Shown piece after piece: positions 49,318-57,444 of a stretch of DNA of 64,000 nt. Made by a program: the position numbers and the translations under genes. This stretch comes from DATARR01 sp034666985. Its GTDB lineage: Bacteria > Acidobacteriota > Thermoanaerobaculia > Multivoradales > UBA5704. The notes beneath the pieces were generated by a model. The model saw only the letters and a program-made list of their open reading frames with translations. It searched no databases and was not told the origin of the DNA. The first letter of the stretch is position 1. The number at the start of each line of letters is the position of its first letter. Location of the stretch: NCBI GenBank assembly GCA_034666985.1, contig JAXDKS010000066.1:39499-103498 (forward strand), given 5' to 3'.

Positions 49318-50448
49318 TCAGATATAAACCTCCACCTTCCCCTTCGCCCGCAGCTCCTTGATCCGCGCCTGGATCATCTCCTGCGCCTGCTTCTGCTTGA
49401 GCATCGCGCCGATGCGGTCCTTGACCTGCTCGTAGGGGACCGCCGCCGAGGCCTGGCGCTCCAGGAGCTGGATGATGTGGTAGCCGAAGGGGCTCTCTAC
49501 CACCGGGCTCACCTGATTGGGCTTCAGGGCCTGGGCGGCCTGCTCGAAGGCCGGCGGCACCTGGCCAGGGGAGACCCAGCCGAGATCGCCGCCGTTGGCC
49601 TTGGAGCTGGGATCTTCCGAATTCGCCTGGGCCAGCTTCGCGAAGTCCGCGCCGCCTTGGATCTGCTTGAGGAGGTCCTCGGCCTTGGCTTTCGCCTTGG
49701 CCTTGTCCGCGGGCGAGGCCTGCTGGGTGAACCCGATCAGGATGTGGCGCAGATGCATCCGCTCCGGCGAGTGGATCTTGTCCTTGTTCTGCTCGTAGAA
49801 ATCCTTGGTGGCCTGCTCGGTGACGTTGACGTTGGGGACGACCTTGCTCTCGACGTACTTCTGGGCGGCCATCTGCTCCTTGGCCTGCTGGCGCAGCAGC
49901 GCCTCGGTGAGACCGGCCTGCTGGAGGGCCTTCTTGTAGACGTCCTCGCTGGGGAACTGGCCCTTGCGCGCCGCCACCTGCCGTTCAACCTCCTGATCGG
50001 TGGGCGTGACGCCCTGGGCCTTGGCCTCCTGCTGGAGCAGGGTGATGCCGATCAGCTCGTCGAGCACCTGGCGGTAGAACTGGGGCGTGAGGGCGATCGG
50101 CTGGCCGGCCTGGGCCATCCGCATGCGGACCACCTGGGCGCCCTTGACGAGGTCGTCTTTCTTGATGGACTGGCCGTTCACCTTGGCCACGACGTCGGGC
50201 ATCTTGTCCGGGGTGACGCCATTGCCGGCCGGGCTGGGCGGCGTGATGCTGAAGGTGGGAGATCCTGCCGGGGGAGTCTGGCCCGGCTGGGCCGGCTGGC
50301 CGTGGGTGGCGCTCGTGGCCGTGCCGGGTGTGGCTCCGGGGGTGGTCTCCCCTTTCTTGTCGCCGGGCTTGCACCCGATCCAGGAGGCGAGCAGGAGGGC
50401 GAGCCCCAGGCCGAGAATCGTCAGGCGGGGCAATGTCTTCTGGTTCAT
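49318..50448 (-). CDS. Parvulin-type peptidyl-prolyl isomerase (SurA/PpiD-like lipoprotein)
   Basis: 376 aa from the ATG at 50448. The N-terminal signal (LPRLTILGLGLALLLASWIGC) ends at a Cys that may be lipidated, although Trp at -3 is not ideal. A Gly/Thr/Pro-rich linker, then a SurA-N-like chaperone region (about 100-240: MPDVVAKVNGQSIKKDDLVKG, LDELIGITLLQQEAKAQGV), precede one parvulin domain (MHLRHILIGF, ADFAKLAQANSEDPSSKANGGDLGWVSPGQVPPAFEQAA, PVVESPFGYHIIQLLER). Such periplasmic proteins help outer-membrane proteins fold. Length and order fit PrsA/SurA-like members. Confidence 0.9.
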   Translation of the reverse strand: MNQKTLPRLTILGLGLALLLASWIGCKPGDKKGETTPGATPGTATSATHGQPAQPGQTPPAGSPTFSITPPSPAGNGVTPDKMPDVVAKVNGQSIKKDDLVKGAQVVRMRMAQAGQPIALTPQFYRQVLDELIGITLLQQEAKAQGVTPTDQEVERQVAARKGQFPSEDVYKKALQQAGLTEALLRQQAKEQMAAQKYVESKVVPNVNVTEQATKDFYEQNKDKIHSPERMHLRHILIGFTQQASPADKAKAKAKAEDLLKQIQGGADFAKLAQANSEDPSSKANGGDLGWVSPGQVPPAFEQAAQALKPNQVSPVVESPFGYHIIQLLERQASAAVPYEQVKDRIGAMLKQKQAQEMIQARIKELRAKGKVEVYI

Positions 50449-50671
50449 GAGTGGGTTTCCTCGAAGGGTTCCGGGCGGGGCTCCGCCAGATCTGAGCAGC
50501 GCAGTGTACCAGAGGTCTCGGCTCCTGCTACCACAACTACCGCTGTACGTCCTCGGCCTGTCCCGTCTGATCGGAGAGGCTCCGGACGAAGGCCACGGCC
50601 TCGCCGCCCAGGAGGCGGCAATGTGCTGGTTGTGGAGCCGTTGACGAGCGATGTTCAAATCCGTCGTCACG

Positions 50672-51187
50672 TCAGGCCGGGCCGTCGCAGCGATCGCCCA
50701 GCCACGCCTGTGCCGCGGCCTCATCACGCGGTGAGGTGAGGAAGCGCTCCCAGGCCCCTTGCTCGTGCCAGACGGGAACCAGCTCCCACACGCACAGCGT
50801 CGGCTTGTGGGCGCCGTCCCGCGGGAAGAGCGCGAATTCCTCCATCGCGTCGCCGTCCTTGTAGAAGACCGTCTGCCAGAGTTCGTTCGAGTTGCGCCAG
50901 GTGCAGACGATGAGAAAGTAGAAGTCCTTCCCGCAGCGGTGGAGCAGCACGAAGCCCAGCCCGCGCGCCTCGAGCGGCGTCGTGGTGAGCCGGGTGCGCG
51001 CCAGCCGGCTCACCTCCTCGGGCACCGGTCGATCGTCAGGATGCAGCCCATACCATTTGAGCATCGCTCCCGGCACCTCGAGCGGCTCGCCCGGCGTGAC
51101 GCGCTTGGGTGCGTGCCGATACCCCGCGTCAACCCCCGAGTCCGTCTCGAGAATGCGTGCAAGGTGCGTCGTCGTCTGGAAAGTCAT
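50672..51187 (-). CDS. Hypothetical cytoplasmic protein
   Basis: 171 aa, not recognised. It has no signal peptide. Notable features are the strand-rich centre GLGFVLLHRCGKDFYFLIVCTWRNSNELWQTVFYKD and the aromatic LCVWELVPVWHEQGAWERFL, suggesting a compact alpha/beta domain. Upstream of the ATG (51187) there is no Shine-Dalgarno, but TAGAAT (51199-51194 on this strand) lies 6 nt away, so the transcript may be leaderless. It runs in the same direction as the acetamidase-like gene, 23 nt downstream of it. Confidence 0.6.
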   Translation of the reverse strand: MTFQTTTHLARILETDSGVDAGYRHAPKRVTPGEPLEVPGAMLKWYGLHPDDRPVPEEVSRLARTRLTTTPLEARGLGFVLLHRCGKDFYFLIVCTWRNSNELWQTVFYKDGDAMEEFALFPRDGAHKPTLCVWELVPVWHEQGAWERFLTSPRDEAAAQAWLGDRCDGPA

Positions 51188-51210
51188 CGTCCGATTCTAG
51201 CAGAGGGCGG

Positions 51211-52218
51211 TCAGCGCTTCGGCGGCAGGTCGCGCTTGTCGATGCCGGCGACGATGACGTAGTTGGGATCGACCATCTCGGTCAGGTGGATCTTCGCCAC
51301 TTTTCCCAGGAGCTCGTAGGCGTCGAGCTCCGAGATGGCGTAGTCCTCGTGAAGCCAGTGGACCAGCTCGGTGAAGGCGATGCGCAGGGCGTCGTCGAGC
51401 GGGCGGTAGGCGCCGACCGTCATCAGCATGCGCTCGCTTTCGAAACGCGGCCAGTGGATCGCCTTGCCCTTGATCAGGTCGACCTGCACCCGGGCGCGCA
51501 GCGGCACCTCGATGCCGGTGCCGGCGACCTCTCCGTCGCCCTGCGCGGCGTGGCCGTCGCCCAGGAAGAGCAGCCCTCCCTTGACGTTGACCGGCAGGTA
51601 GACGGTGTTGCCCGCCCGCGCCTCGCTGGCATCCAGGTTGCCGCCCCATTCGCCGGGGGTGATCGAGGCCCGGGACTCGCCGAGCGGCGGCGCGACGCCG
51701 ATGCAGCCGAAGAATGGCGTCATCGGGATCTTCAGACTGAAATCCGAGTCACGGGCGTGGAAGGTGGCGACGCCGGCGGCCGAATCGATGTCGTAGATCC
51801 ACACCCGCTCGGGCAGCGGCGGGTTCAGCATCGGCGTGTAATTCGTCGAATTGATGGCGCCGAAGCCCGGGGCCATCGCACCGACCCCACGCGGCCCATC
51901 GACCTGGAGGTCGAGGATCTTGACCACCAGCGTGTCGCCCGGCTCGGCGCCCTCGACGGCGAACGGCCCGGTCAGCGGGTTGTCGCCCTTGACCTTCGAC
52001 AGGCTGTCATCAGTTTTCTGGATGACGCCGCCGAAGCAATCGGCGGTGCGCGTCTCGAGGACGTCGCCCGGCCGGAGCGTCGCCACCGGCGGCGCCGGCC
52101 CGTAGACGAGCTTCAGGTCCGCTTCCTTGGGCTCGTAGCGCACCACCCGCGGCTGAGCGGCGGCGCCGGCACAGAGGGCGAAGGCGGCCAGCAGGGTCAG
52201 AGCCAGGGCTCGTCGCAT
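51211..52218 (-). CDS. Secreted acetamidase/formamidase-family protein
   Basis: 335 aa from the ATG at 52218 (AAGGAG upstream), with a Sec signal peptide ALALTLLAAFALCAGAAA. It follows the acetamidase/formamidase pattern: RPGDVLETRTADCFGGVI, TGPFAVEGAEPGDTLVVKILDL, PMTPFFGCIGVAPP and LGDGHAAQGDGEVAGTGIE, the last carrying metal-binding Asp/His residues. Family members hydrolyse short amides such as formamide. Export is less usual for this family. It is divergent from a cyclase-family gene that also encodes an exported product, and the two may share a promoter region. Confidence 0.85.
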   Translation of the reverse strand: MRRALALTLLAAFALCAGAAAQPRVVRYEPKEADLKLVYGPAPPVATLRPGDVLETRTADCFGGVIQKTDDSLSKVKGDNPLTGPFAVEGAEPGDTLVVKILDLQVDGPRGVGAMAPGFGAINSTNYTPMLNPPLPERVWIYDIDSAAGVATFHARDSDFSLKIPMTPFFGCIGVAPPLGESRASITPGEWGGNLDASEARAGNTVYLPVNVKGGLLFLGDGHAAQGDGEVAGTGIEVPLRARVQVDLIKGKAIHWPRFESERMLMTVGAYRPLDDALRIAFTELVHWLHEDYAISELDAYELLGKVAKIHLTEMVDPNYVIVAGIDKRDLPPKR

Positions 52219-52345
52219 CGGGGGCTCCTTTTTGGGCGGCGCGAGTCTAGCAGAATCCCAGCCCCACCCTTGCGGTACCATTCCGCGAGGCGGTCCGTAC
52301 GAGCCCGCCATCCAGAACCGCAGGACATCCTGGAGGAAGATCGAG

Positions 52346-53269
52346 ATGAGCAAGCCCCCGCTTCTCTTCACCCTCGCCGGTCTCGCCGCCATGGTTCTCA
52401 TCGCCATGGCGGCCGCCCCATCGAAACCGGCTCCGTCCTCGCTCTGGCAGGTCTACGAGCAGTCGTTGAAAAGGGCCCGATACGTGGACCTGACCCATGC
52501 GATCAATCCTTCCATTCCCGTCTGGGCCGGCTTCGGCCGTTCGACGTTCAGCCCCGCGCTCGATCCCAAGACCGGCAAACCCTTCACCTATGAGAAGGAC
52601 GGCTTCGCGGCCACCCGGTACGATCTCGCCACCGACCAGCTCGGCACCCAGCTCGATCCGCCGGCCCATTGGGATCCCAATTACCCGGCGATCGATGAGC
52701 TGCCGGCCACCTACGCAGTCCGCCCGCTGGTGGTGATTTCGATCGTCGATCAGGTCAGGAAGGATCCGGGATATCACCTCACCGTCGCGGACGTCCAGGC
52801 CTGGGAGCGGCGGCATGGCCGCATCCCCGAGGGCTCCGTGGTCTTCGTCCGTTCCGATTGGTCGAAGGAGTGGCCGAATCCGGAGCTGGCCACCCGCACG
52901 AAGTTCCCCGGCGTGAAGCTGGACGCTCTCCAGTTCCTGCACCTGCGGCGCCACATCCTCTTCCACGGCCACGAGCCCCTCGACACCGACACCACGCCGA
53001 CCCTCGAAGGAGAGTCGTGGCTGATGCATCACGGCTACACGCAGGCCGAGGGGGTCGCCAACCTGGATCAGGTGCCGGAGACCGGCGCTCTGGTCGCCAT
53101 CGGCTATCCCAAGCTCCAGGGCGGCGTCGGTGGCTATGCGCGCTACATTGCCATCTGCCCGCCAGACTGGAAATATGGAATCGCCGTCGGCGCGGTCCCC
53201 GAGGCGCCGCTCGCCCGCATGGCGAAGCCGCTCCACTGGGATATCGAGCGCGGCATCCGGGTGCGGTGA
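52346..53269 (+). CDS. Cyclase-family (kynurenine-formamidase-like) exported protein with altered metal site
   Basis: 307 aa; ATG at 52346 after TGGAGGAAG, with signal peptide LLFTLAGLAAMVLIAMAAA. The fold is that of the cyclase family, whose metal motif is HxGTHxDxPxH. Here it reads QLGTQLDPPAH, so both leading His positions are Gln while the Asp and the last His are kept. The DLTHAINPSIPVW start and VVFVRSDW and WLMHHGYTQAEGV segments are normal for the family. The substitution suggests an altered metal site or a different substrate. The neighbouring divergent amidase hints at amide or formyl-compound breakdown. Confidence 0.83.
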   Translation: MSKPPLLFTLAGLAAMVLIAMAAAPSKPAPSSLWQVYEQSLKRARYVDLTHAINPSIPVWAGFGRSTFSPALDPKTGKPFTYEKDGFAATRYDLATDQLGTQLDPPAHWDPNYPAIDELPATYAVRPLVVISIVDQVRKDPGYHLTVADVQAWERRHGRIPEGSVVFVRSDWSKEWPNPELATRTKFPGVKLDALQFLHLRRHILFHGHEPLDTDTTPTLEGESWLMHHGYTQAEGVANLDQVPETGALVAIGYPKLQGGVGGYARYIAICPPDWKYGIAVGAVPEAPLARMAKPLHWDIERGIRVR

Positions 53270-53270
53270 T

Positions 53271-53879
53271 TCATCCGTGCATCTGAGCGATGGCTTGGGC
53301 GATCTTCGCGCCGCCGTGACCGGACGGCTCGATCGGATTGGCGTAATCCTCGGGCTCCGTGCAGACGAGTCGCAGATCGATGACAGGGAGATGGTGCTCG
53401 GAGGCGACTCTGTAGATCACGTCGTTGAACATCATGAGCGCCACCCGGGCCACCCGCGCCTGCTGCGGGTCCGGCAGGTTCCCGTTGTAGATGGTGCAGA
53501 CCGCCGTGGGCCGGCCGAGGCGGAGCACCGACGCGATCGCCTGCCGGTAGCTCGTCTCGAACGCCTGCACTCGCTCGTCGAACAGCTCCAGCGCCTCCGT
53601 CGTCGACCCGACCTCGGTGGCCAGGATATCGGCATTGAGCAGGGCATCGTTGCCGCCGATCGAGACCACCAGATGAGACGCCTCCCGGGGCACTCGCGGG
53701 AGCTGGGCCGCGAGGTCCAGGGTGGTGCTGCCATCGATTGCGCAAAGGGTGGCCGCCCACCCGGCCTGAAGGATGGAGCGCAGGTGCGTGATGACGTCCG
53801 GCTCCGTACCCGTGTAGGCGCCATTGTCGAAGACCGAATCTCCGAGCAACACGATGTGGCGACGGGTCTCTCGCCTCAT
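53271..53879 (-). CDS. SGNH/GDSL-family hydrolase
   Basis: 202 aa. The nucleophile block HIVLLGDSVFDNGAY is at the N-terminus, the oxyanion block SIGGNDALLN lies near residue 70, and the last acid-base residues lie in a short segment ending EPSGHGGAKIAQAI. The full SGNH set suggests an esterase or lipase. There is no signal peptide. A TAAGAT box sits 7 nt before the ATG and no Shine-Dalgarno is visible, another leaderless candidate. It converges on the cyclase-family gene, 1 nt apart. Confidence 0.85.
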   Translation of the reverse strand: MRRETRRHIVLLGDSVFDNGAYTGTEPDVITHLRSILQAGWAATLCAIDGSTTLDLAAQLPRVPREASHLVVSIGGNDALLNADILATEVGSTTEALELFDERVQAFETSYRQAIASVLRLGRPTAVCTIYNGNLPDPQQARVARVALMMFNDVIYRVASEHHLPVIDLRLVCTEPEDYANPIEPSGHGGAKIAQAIAQMHG

Positions 53880-53988
53880 GCCTTGGATCTTAACGGACGA
53901 TCGTCAAAGTCGAAAGGAGAGTCCCCGCCATGCTACTCTGAGGGCTCCTTTCCGTGCTGGCCATCTACCGTTTTCCGAGGAGGACCTG

Positions 53989-54783
53989 ATGCGCACTCGC
54001 TTTCGACGCTTGGTGGTGATCGTGGTTGTGGCGATGGCAGGGATGGTCGTCGGCAGGATGTCGAAGAGCGCTGAGCCGCCGGCGGCGGACATGGCGGTCC
54101 GGCTGGCGCAGGAGATGGCGGCGGCAGCGTCGCGCCGGGACGTCAAGACTCTCGAGAAGCTCATTCCGCAGACCGATCGGGTGGCCTACGTGAGCAACGG
54201 CAATCCCATTACCGGGCGGCGGTATGGGGAGACTCTCGGCCAGTACTATGCGTCGCTCAAGAGCCTCGACTTCAAGTGGGATCGCTGGGAGGTCTTCCCC
54301 GTCGGCGACCGCGCCGCCGTCTTCACCGGGTGGGCGACCGCGAAGACCGTCGACCTCCAAGGCAACTCCGAGGACGGCCGTGCCCTCTTCACCATGGTCT
54401 TCGCCGACGACGGATCGGGATGGAAGCGAGTGATCGCCCAGAAGTGGCAATCCCAGGTGCCGGCGGTGAGCGGGGTCCATCCAACTGCACCGGAGGACCG
54501 CGTGCCATCGGCGAGCGGGATCGCCGTCAACTTCAACGAGTCTGTGGTCGTCACGGCCTCGACGTTTCATCTGGAGTGCCCCGCCGGCACGCCGATCGCC
54601 GTCACTGCAACGCCTGAGCCACAGTCCGAAGGGAGCTCGTTCCTCCTGCGTCCGGCCACCAGCCTGCCCGCCGGCGCCGAGTGCAAGCTGAAGGTCATGG
54701 CCTCGCAGATCTCCGATCCCCGCTTCGGCCAGACCATGGCACAGGACTACACCTTCTCCTTCAAGGTCGCCGCCGGTTCATGA
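53989..54783 (+). CDS. Exported NTF2/SnoaL-like protein with Ig-like C-terminal domain
   Basis: 264 aa; ATG at 53989 after CCGAGGAGGA. An N-terminal signal anchor (RLVVIVVVAMAGMVVG) leads to a SnoaL/NTF2-like region (VRLAQEMAAAASRRDVKTLEKLI to DDGSGWKRVIAQKWQS, residues about 30-160). The tail resembles a bacterial Ig-like domain (SASGIAVNFNESVVVTASTFHLECPAG ... PATSLPAGAECKLKV ... DYTFSFKVA). Both domain types bind small ligands or other proteins rather than pointing to a specific reaction. It faces the SGNH gene divergently. Confidence 0.68.
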   Translation: MRTRFRRLVVIVVVAMAGMVVGRMSKSAEPPAADMAVRLAQEMAAAASRRDVKTLEKLIPQTDRVAYVSNGNPITGRRYGETLGQYYASLKSLDFKWDRWEVFPVGDRAAVFTGWATAKTVDLQGNSEDGRALFTMVFADDGSGWKRVIAQKWQSQVPAVSGVHPTAPEDRVPSASGIAVNFNESVVVTASTFHLECPAGTPIAVTATPEPQSEGSSFLLRPATSLPAGAECKLKVMASQISDPRFGQTMAQDYTFSFKVAAGS

Positions 54784-54801
54784 GTTGGGCTGACGCGGGC
54801 G

Positions 54802-55152
54802 TCAAGACGCCGGCTTCGTCACCGCCAGTCGAACCATGTAGAGGTTGTCTTTGCAGCGGATGGTCGCCCGGTTGGCGCGTAGCGGATTGAAGGTTTCGAC
54901 CCCTTCTCTGCACTTGCCGGTGATCTGCATCTTTACGGAATCGATAGGGGAAGGTACGGTGACATCCTCGGACGTCCCCGGCTCGAGGTCGAAGGCCGGA
55001 AAGCCGCCGCCGCTCCAGACGACTGAAACCTTCACCGCACTCTTGGAATCGTTCATGACCGTGAGCTGGCTATCCGCTGCCTTGGCGCTGGTCGCGCCGA
55101 AGGTGATGGCGAGGAGGGTTATCAGGAAGACCATGATCCCGAGCTTCTTCAT
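54802..55152 (-). CDS. Small secreted protein
   Basis: 116 aa; ATG at 55152 with AAAGGAG upstream. The signal peptide KKLGIMVFLITLLAITFGATSAKA (cut after about residue 25) is followed by a small beta-rich domain: LTVMNDSKSAVKVSVVWSGGGFPAFDLEPGTSEDVTVPSP, with two Cys (KCREG, TIRCK) likely to form a disulfide. No family recognised. It converges on the NTF2/Ig-like gene 18 nt away. Confidence 0.72.
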   Translation of the reverse strand: MKKLGIMVFLITLLAITFGATSAKAADSQLTVMNDSKSAVKVSVVWSGGGFPAFDLEPGTSEDVTVPSPIDSVKMQITGKCREGVETFNPLRANRATIRCKDNLYMVRLAVTKPAS

Positions 55153-55282
55153 TGTTTTTCTCCTTTCTTGAGGCCCACCGGCAGCACGGGTTTCGGATTG
55201 TGCAACCCGCTTATCCTTGAAGGTTGCAGCAACGCCTATGCCAAGCTGCCTCCTGATAGGATTGCCGAGGCGACTGGCAACC

Positions 55283-56020
55283 ATGATCCCTCACGAAAGC
55301 TCTCTCCCCTCTTTGCAGCCGGCTGGCGGCACCCGGACGTTGCTCCTCGTGAGCGCCGCCGTCACGCTGGTGCTGTACATGGTCCCGTACGGCCGGTACC
55401 TCGCCCGGCCGCTTCTCCTGCTCTCGACGCTGGCCCATGAGATGGGGCACGGGCTCACGGCCCTGCTGCTCGGCGGCAGGTTCCAGCGCCTCGAGATGTG
55501 GGCCAGTGGAGCCGGGGTCTCCCACCTCGACCTCACCGGCTTCGGCAGGGTCCGTGAAGGCCTGACCCTGGCCGGAGGGCTGGTGGGACCCGCCGTGGCG
55601 GCGGCCCTCTGTTTCAAGCTGGGAAAGACCGGCCCTGGGGCCCGTTGGTGCCTGGTGGGACTGGGGCTTCTCCTGCTCGTCGCCGAGATCCTGGTGGTGC
55701 GCAATCTCTTCGGCTTCTTCTTTGCCGGCCTGCTCGCCGCAGGCTGCCTGTTCGCGGGCGCCCGCTTTTCACCGGAGCACGCACAGTGGGTGGTCGTCTT
55801 CCTGGCAGTCCAGCTCGCCCTGAGCGTCTTCTCCCGCGCCGACTACCTTTTCACACGGGCGGCCGGCAATCCGTCCGGCGTCTACCCGTCCGACGTCATG
55901 CGGATGCAGCAGGTTCTCTTCCTGCCCTACTGGTTCTGGGGCCTCGTCTGCGGCGGGTTTGCCGTGATGGTCCTCGTCTACGGCCTCCGGACCTTCTGGG
56001 GTGGTCCGAACGGCGTCTGA
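55283..56020 (+). CDS. M50-type membrane metalloprotease-like protein
   Basis: 245 aa from the ATG at 55283, which gives MIPHESSLPSL before the first membrane helix. The zinc motif HEMGH (His52-Glu53...His56) occurs at the end of a hydrophobic segment in LLLLSTLAHEMGHGLTALLLGG, as in M50B site-2-protease relatives (SpoIVFB/Rv2869c). Five or six membrane helices follow. The third metal ligand is not obvious, so the protease call is likely but not certain. It probably acts inside the membrane plane. Confidence 0.78.
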   Translation: MIPHESSLPSLQPAGGTRTLLLVSAAVTLVLYMVPYGRYLARPLLLLSTLAHEMGHGLTALLLGGRFQRLEMWASGAGVSHLDLTGFGRVREGLTLAGGLVGPAVAAALCFKLGKTGPGARWCLVGLGLLLLVAEILVVRNLFGFFFAGLLAAGCLFAGARFSPEHAQWVVVFLAVQLALSVFSRADYLFTRAAGNPSGVYPSDVMRMQQVLFLPYWFWGLVCGGFAVMVLVYGLRTFWGGPNGV

Positions 56021-56053
56021 ATCCGTGACGTGGTATCGGTTAGAATCCGTGGT

Positions 56054-57151
56054 ATGAAACGATTCTGCCTCTCTGGTCTCCTTCTGTTCGTTCTCGTCCT
56101 GGCGTGGATCATCCCCCCGGCCGACGCCTGCACCACGTTCTGCCTGCGCAAGGGGTCCACGGCGGTGTTCGGGAAGAATTACGACTGGCACTTCGATGAC
56201 GGGCTCGTTCTCGTCAACAAGCGCGGCGTCGCCAAGACCGCCGCCCCGCCATCCAATGGACCGCCAGCCCAATGGACCTCCAAGTACGGCAGCGTGACCT
56301 TCAACCAGTTCGGCCGGGAGTTTCCCAACGGCGGCCTGAACGAGGCCGGCCTCGCCCTCGAGCTGATGTGGCTCGACGAGACCCTCTATCCCACGCCCGA
56401 CCAGCGTCCCGTCCTCAGCGCCCTGGAGTGGATCCAGTACCAGCTCGACAATTACGCCACCGTCGACGAGGTGGCGAAGAACGCCGGCCGGCTGCGGGTC
56501 ACCTCGGAAGGCAAGGTCCATTTCCTGGCCTGCGACAAGGGGGGAAGCTGCGCCACCGTCGAATTCCTCGACGGCAAGCCGGTCGTCCACGCAGGCGCCT
56601 CCCTGCCCGCGCCGGCGCTCGCCAACCATACCTACGACGAGTCGCTGCGGTTCCTGAAGGCCAACCGAAACGGGCAGGGGAACGGCCAAGCCCTTGCAGG
56701 GCACGGCTCGCTCCAGCGCTTCGCCCGGGCGGCGTCCCGTGCCGAGGCGTTCGGCTCCCGCGGCGATATCGGCGATAGTGATCCGGTCGGCTACGCCTTC
56801 GCCACCCTGGACGACGTGGCTCAAGGGGACTTCACCCAGTGGAGCATCGTCTACGACCTGCGAGCGGGCCGCGTCCACTGGCGCACCCGGCAGAACCGGG
56901 CCGTGCGCTCCATGGCCCTCTCCAGCTTCGACCTCTCCTGCTCAGCGCCGGTCAAGGTCCTCGACGTCCAGACCGGGGAAGGGGACGTAGCCCGCCGCTT
57001 CGCCGACTACACGCCGGAAGCCAACCGCCGGCTCGTCGCCTCCTCCTATCGCAAGGTGCAGACCGCGGTGAAGGTCCGTCCGGAGGAGCTCGACGCGACG
57101 CTCGCCCAGCCCGCGCGAACCAGTTGCACCCTCGGTGCGCCGAGGCGTTAG
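56054..57151 (+). CDS. Exported linear amide C-N hydrolase (choloylglycine/penicillin V acylase family)
   Basis: 365 aa from the ATG at 56054. The signal peptide ends ADA, leaving Cys26 as the new N-terminal residue (CTTFCLRKGSTAVFGKNYDWHFDDG), the nucleophile of Ntn hydrolases. NEAGLALELMWLDETLYP and RFARAASRAEAF follow the family layout. These enzymes cleave conjugated bile salts, penicillin V or N-acyl homoserine lactones; in an environmental genome acyl-homoserine-lactone or N-acyl amino acid cleavage is plausible. TAGAAT lies 7 nt before the ATG and there is no Shine-Dalgarno. Confidence 0.88.
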   Translation: MKRFCLSGLLLFVLVLAWIIPPADACTTFCLRKGSTAVFGKNYDWHFDDGLVLVNKRGVAKTAAPPSNGPPAQWTSKYGSVTFNQFGREFPNGGLNEAGLALELMWLDETLYPTPDQRPVLSALEWIQYQLDNYATVDEVAKNAGRLRVTSEGKVHFLACDKGGSCATVEFLDGKPVVHAGASLPAPALANHTYDESLRFLKANRNGQGNGQALAGHGSLQRFARAASRAEAFGSRGDIGDSDPVGYAFATLDDVAQGDFTQWSIVYDLRAGRVHWRTRQNRAVRSMALSSFDLSCSAPVKVLDVQTGEGDVARRFADYTPEANRRLVASSYRKVQTAVKVRPEELDATLAQPARTSCTLGAPRR

Positions 57152-57241
57152 AAGTCTGCGCGGTAGGAAACCTCTTCGGCGGAGGCGGTAGAGACGTTCC
57201 CAGGTCGTAACGATAACCCTTTCGGATCTCACGGGGACCGC

Positions 57242-57283
57242 GCCGGGTAGGCCTGGGTGGGCAACCCCCCAGGCCTACCCGGC
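57242..57283. terminator. Strong hairpin between convergent genes
   Basis: GCCGGGTAGGCCTGGG (57242-57257) and its exact complement (57268-57283) form a 16-bp stem with a 10-nt loop that can extend inward by a GGG/CCC. It lies between the amide hydrolase gene and the convergent AsmA-like gene, so it could end transcription from both sides. There is no U-tract. Confidence 0.55.
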
Positions 57284-57350
57284 TCTCCGTCGGACGTAAT
57301 TCCTGGCGCGTACGCTCCTAGTGGTCTGTCAACGCAGTATTGCTTAGATC

Positions 57351-57406
57351 CGTAGGGTGCGCTGTGCGCACCAGGAGCGGTTGTGGTGCGCACAGCGCAC
57401 CCTACG
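57351..57406. repeat. Long palindromic intergenic repeat, copy 3
   Basis: Complementary 23-nt arms (57351-57373 and 57384-57406) enclose a 10-nt loop. The arm matches copies 1 and 2 exactly over GTAGGGTGCGCTGTGCGCAC. It is also located between convergent genes, as is copy 2. Confidence 0.86.
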
Positions 57407-57444
57407 AAGACCGTCGTTTCTGTGTTGACGAGGTACTAGAGCGT

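Noticed and set aside
50449..50671. Upstream extension of the PPIase frame
   Set aside because: The extension is Arg/Ser-rich without structure, and the ATG at 50448 gives a clear signal peptide.
51850..52105. Plus-strand frame inside the acetamidase-like gene
   Set aside because: Ser/Pro/Arg-rich shadow of a recognised gene on the other strand.
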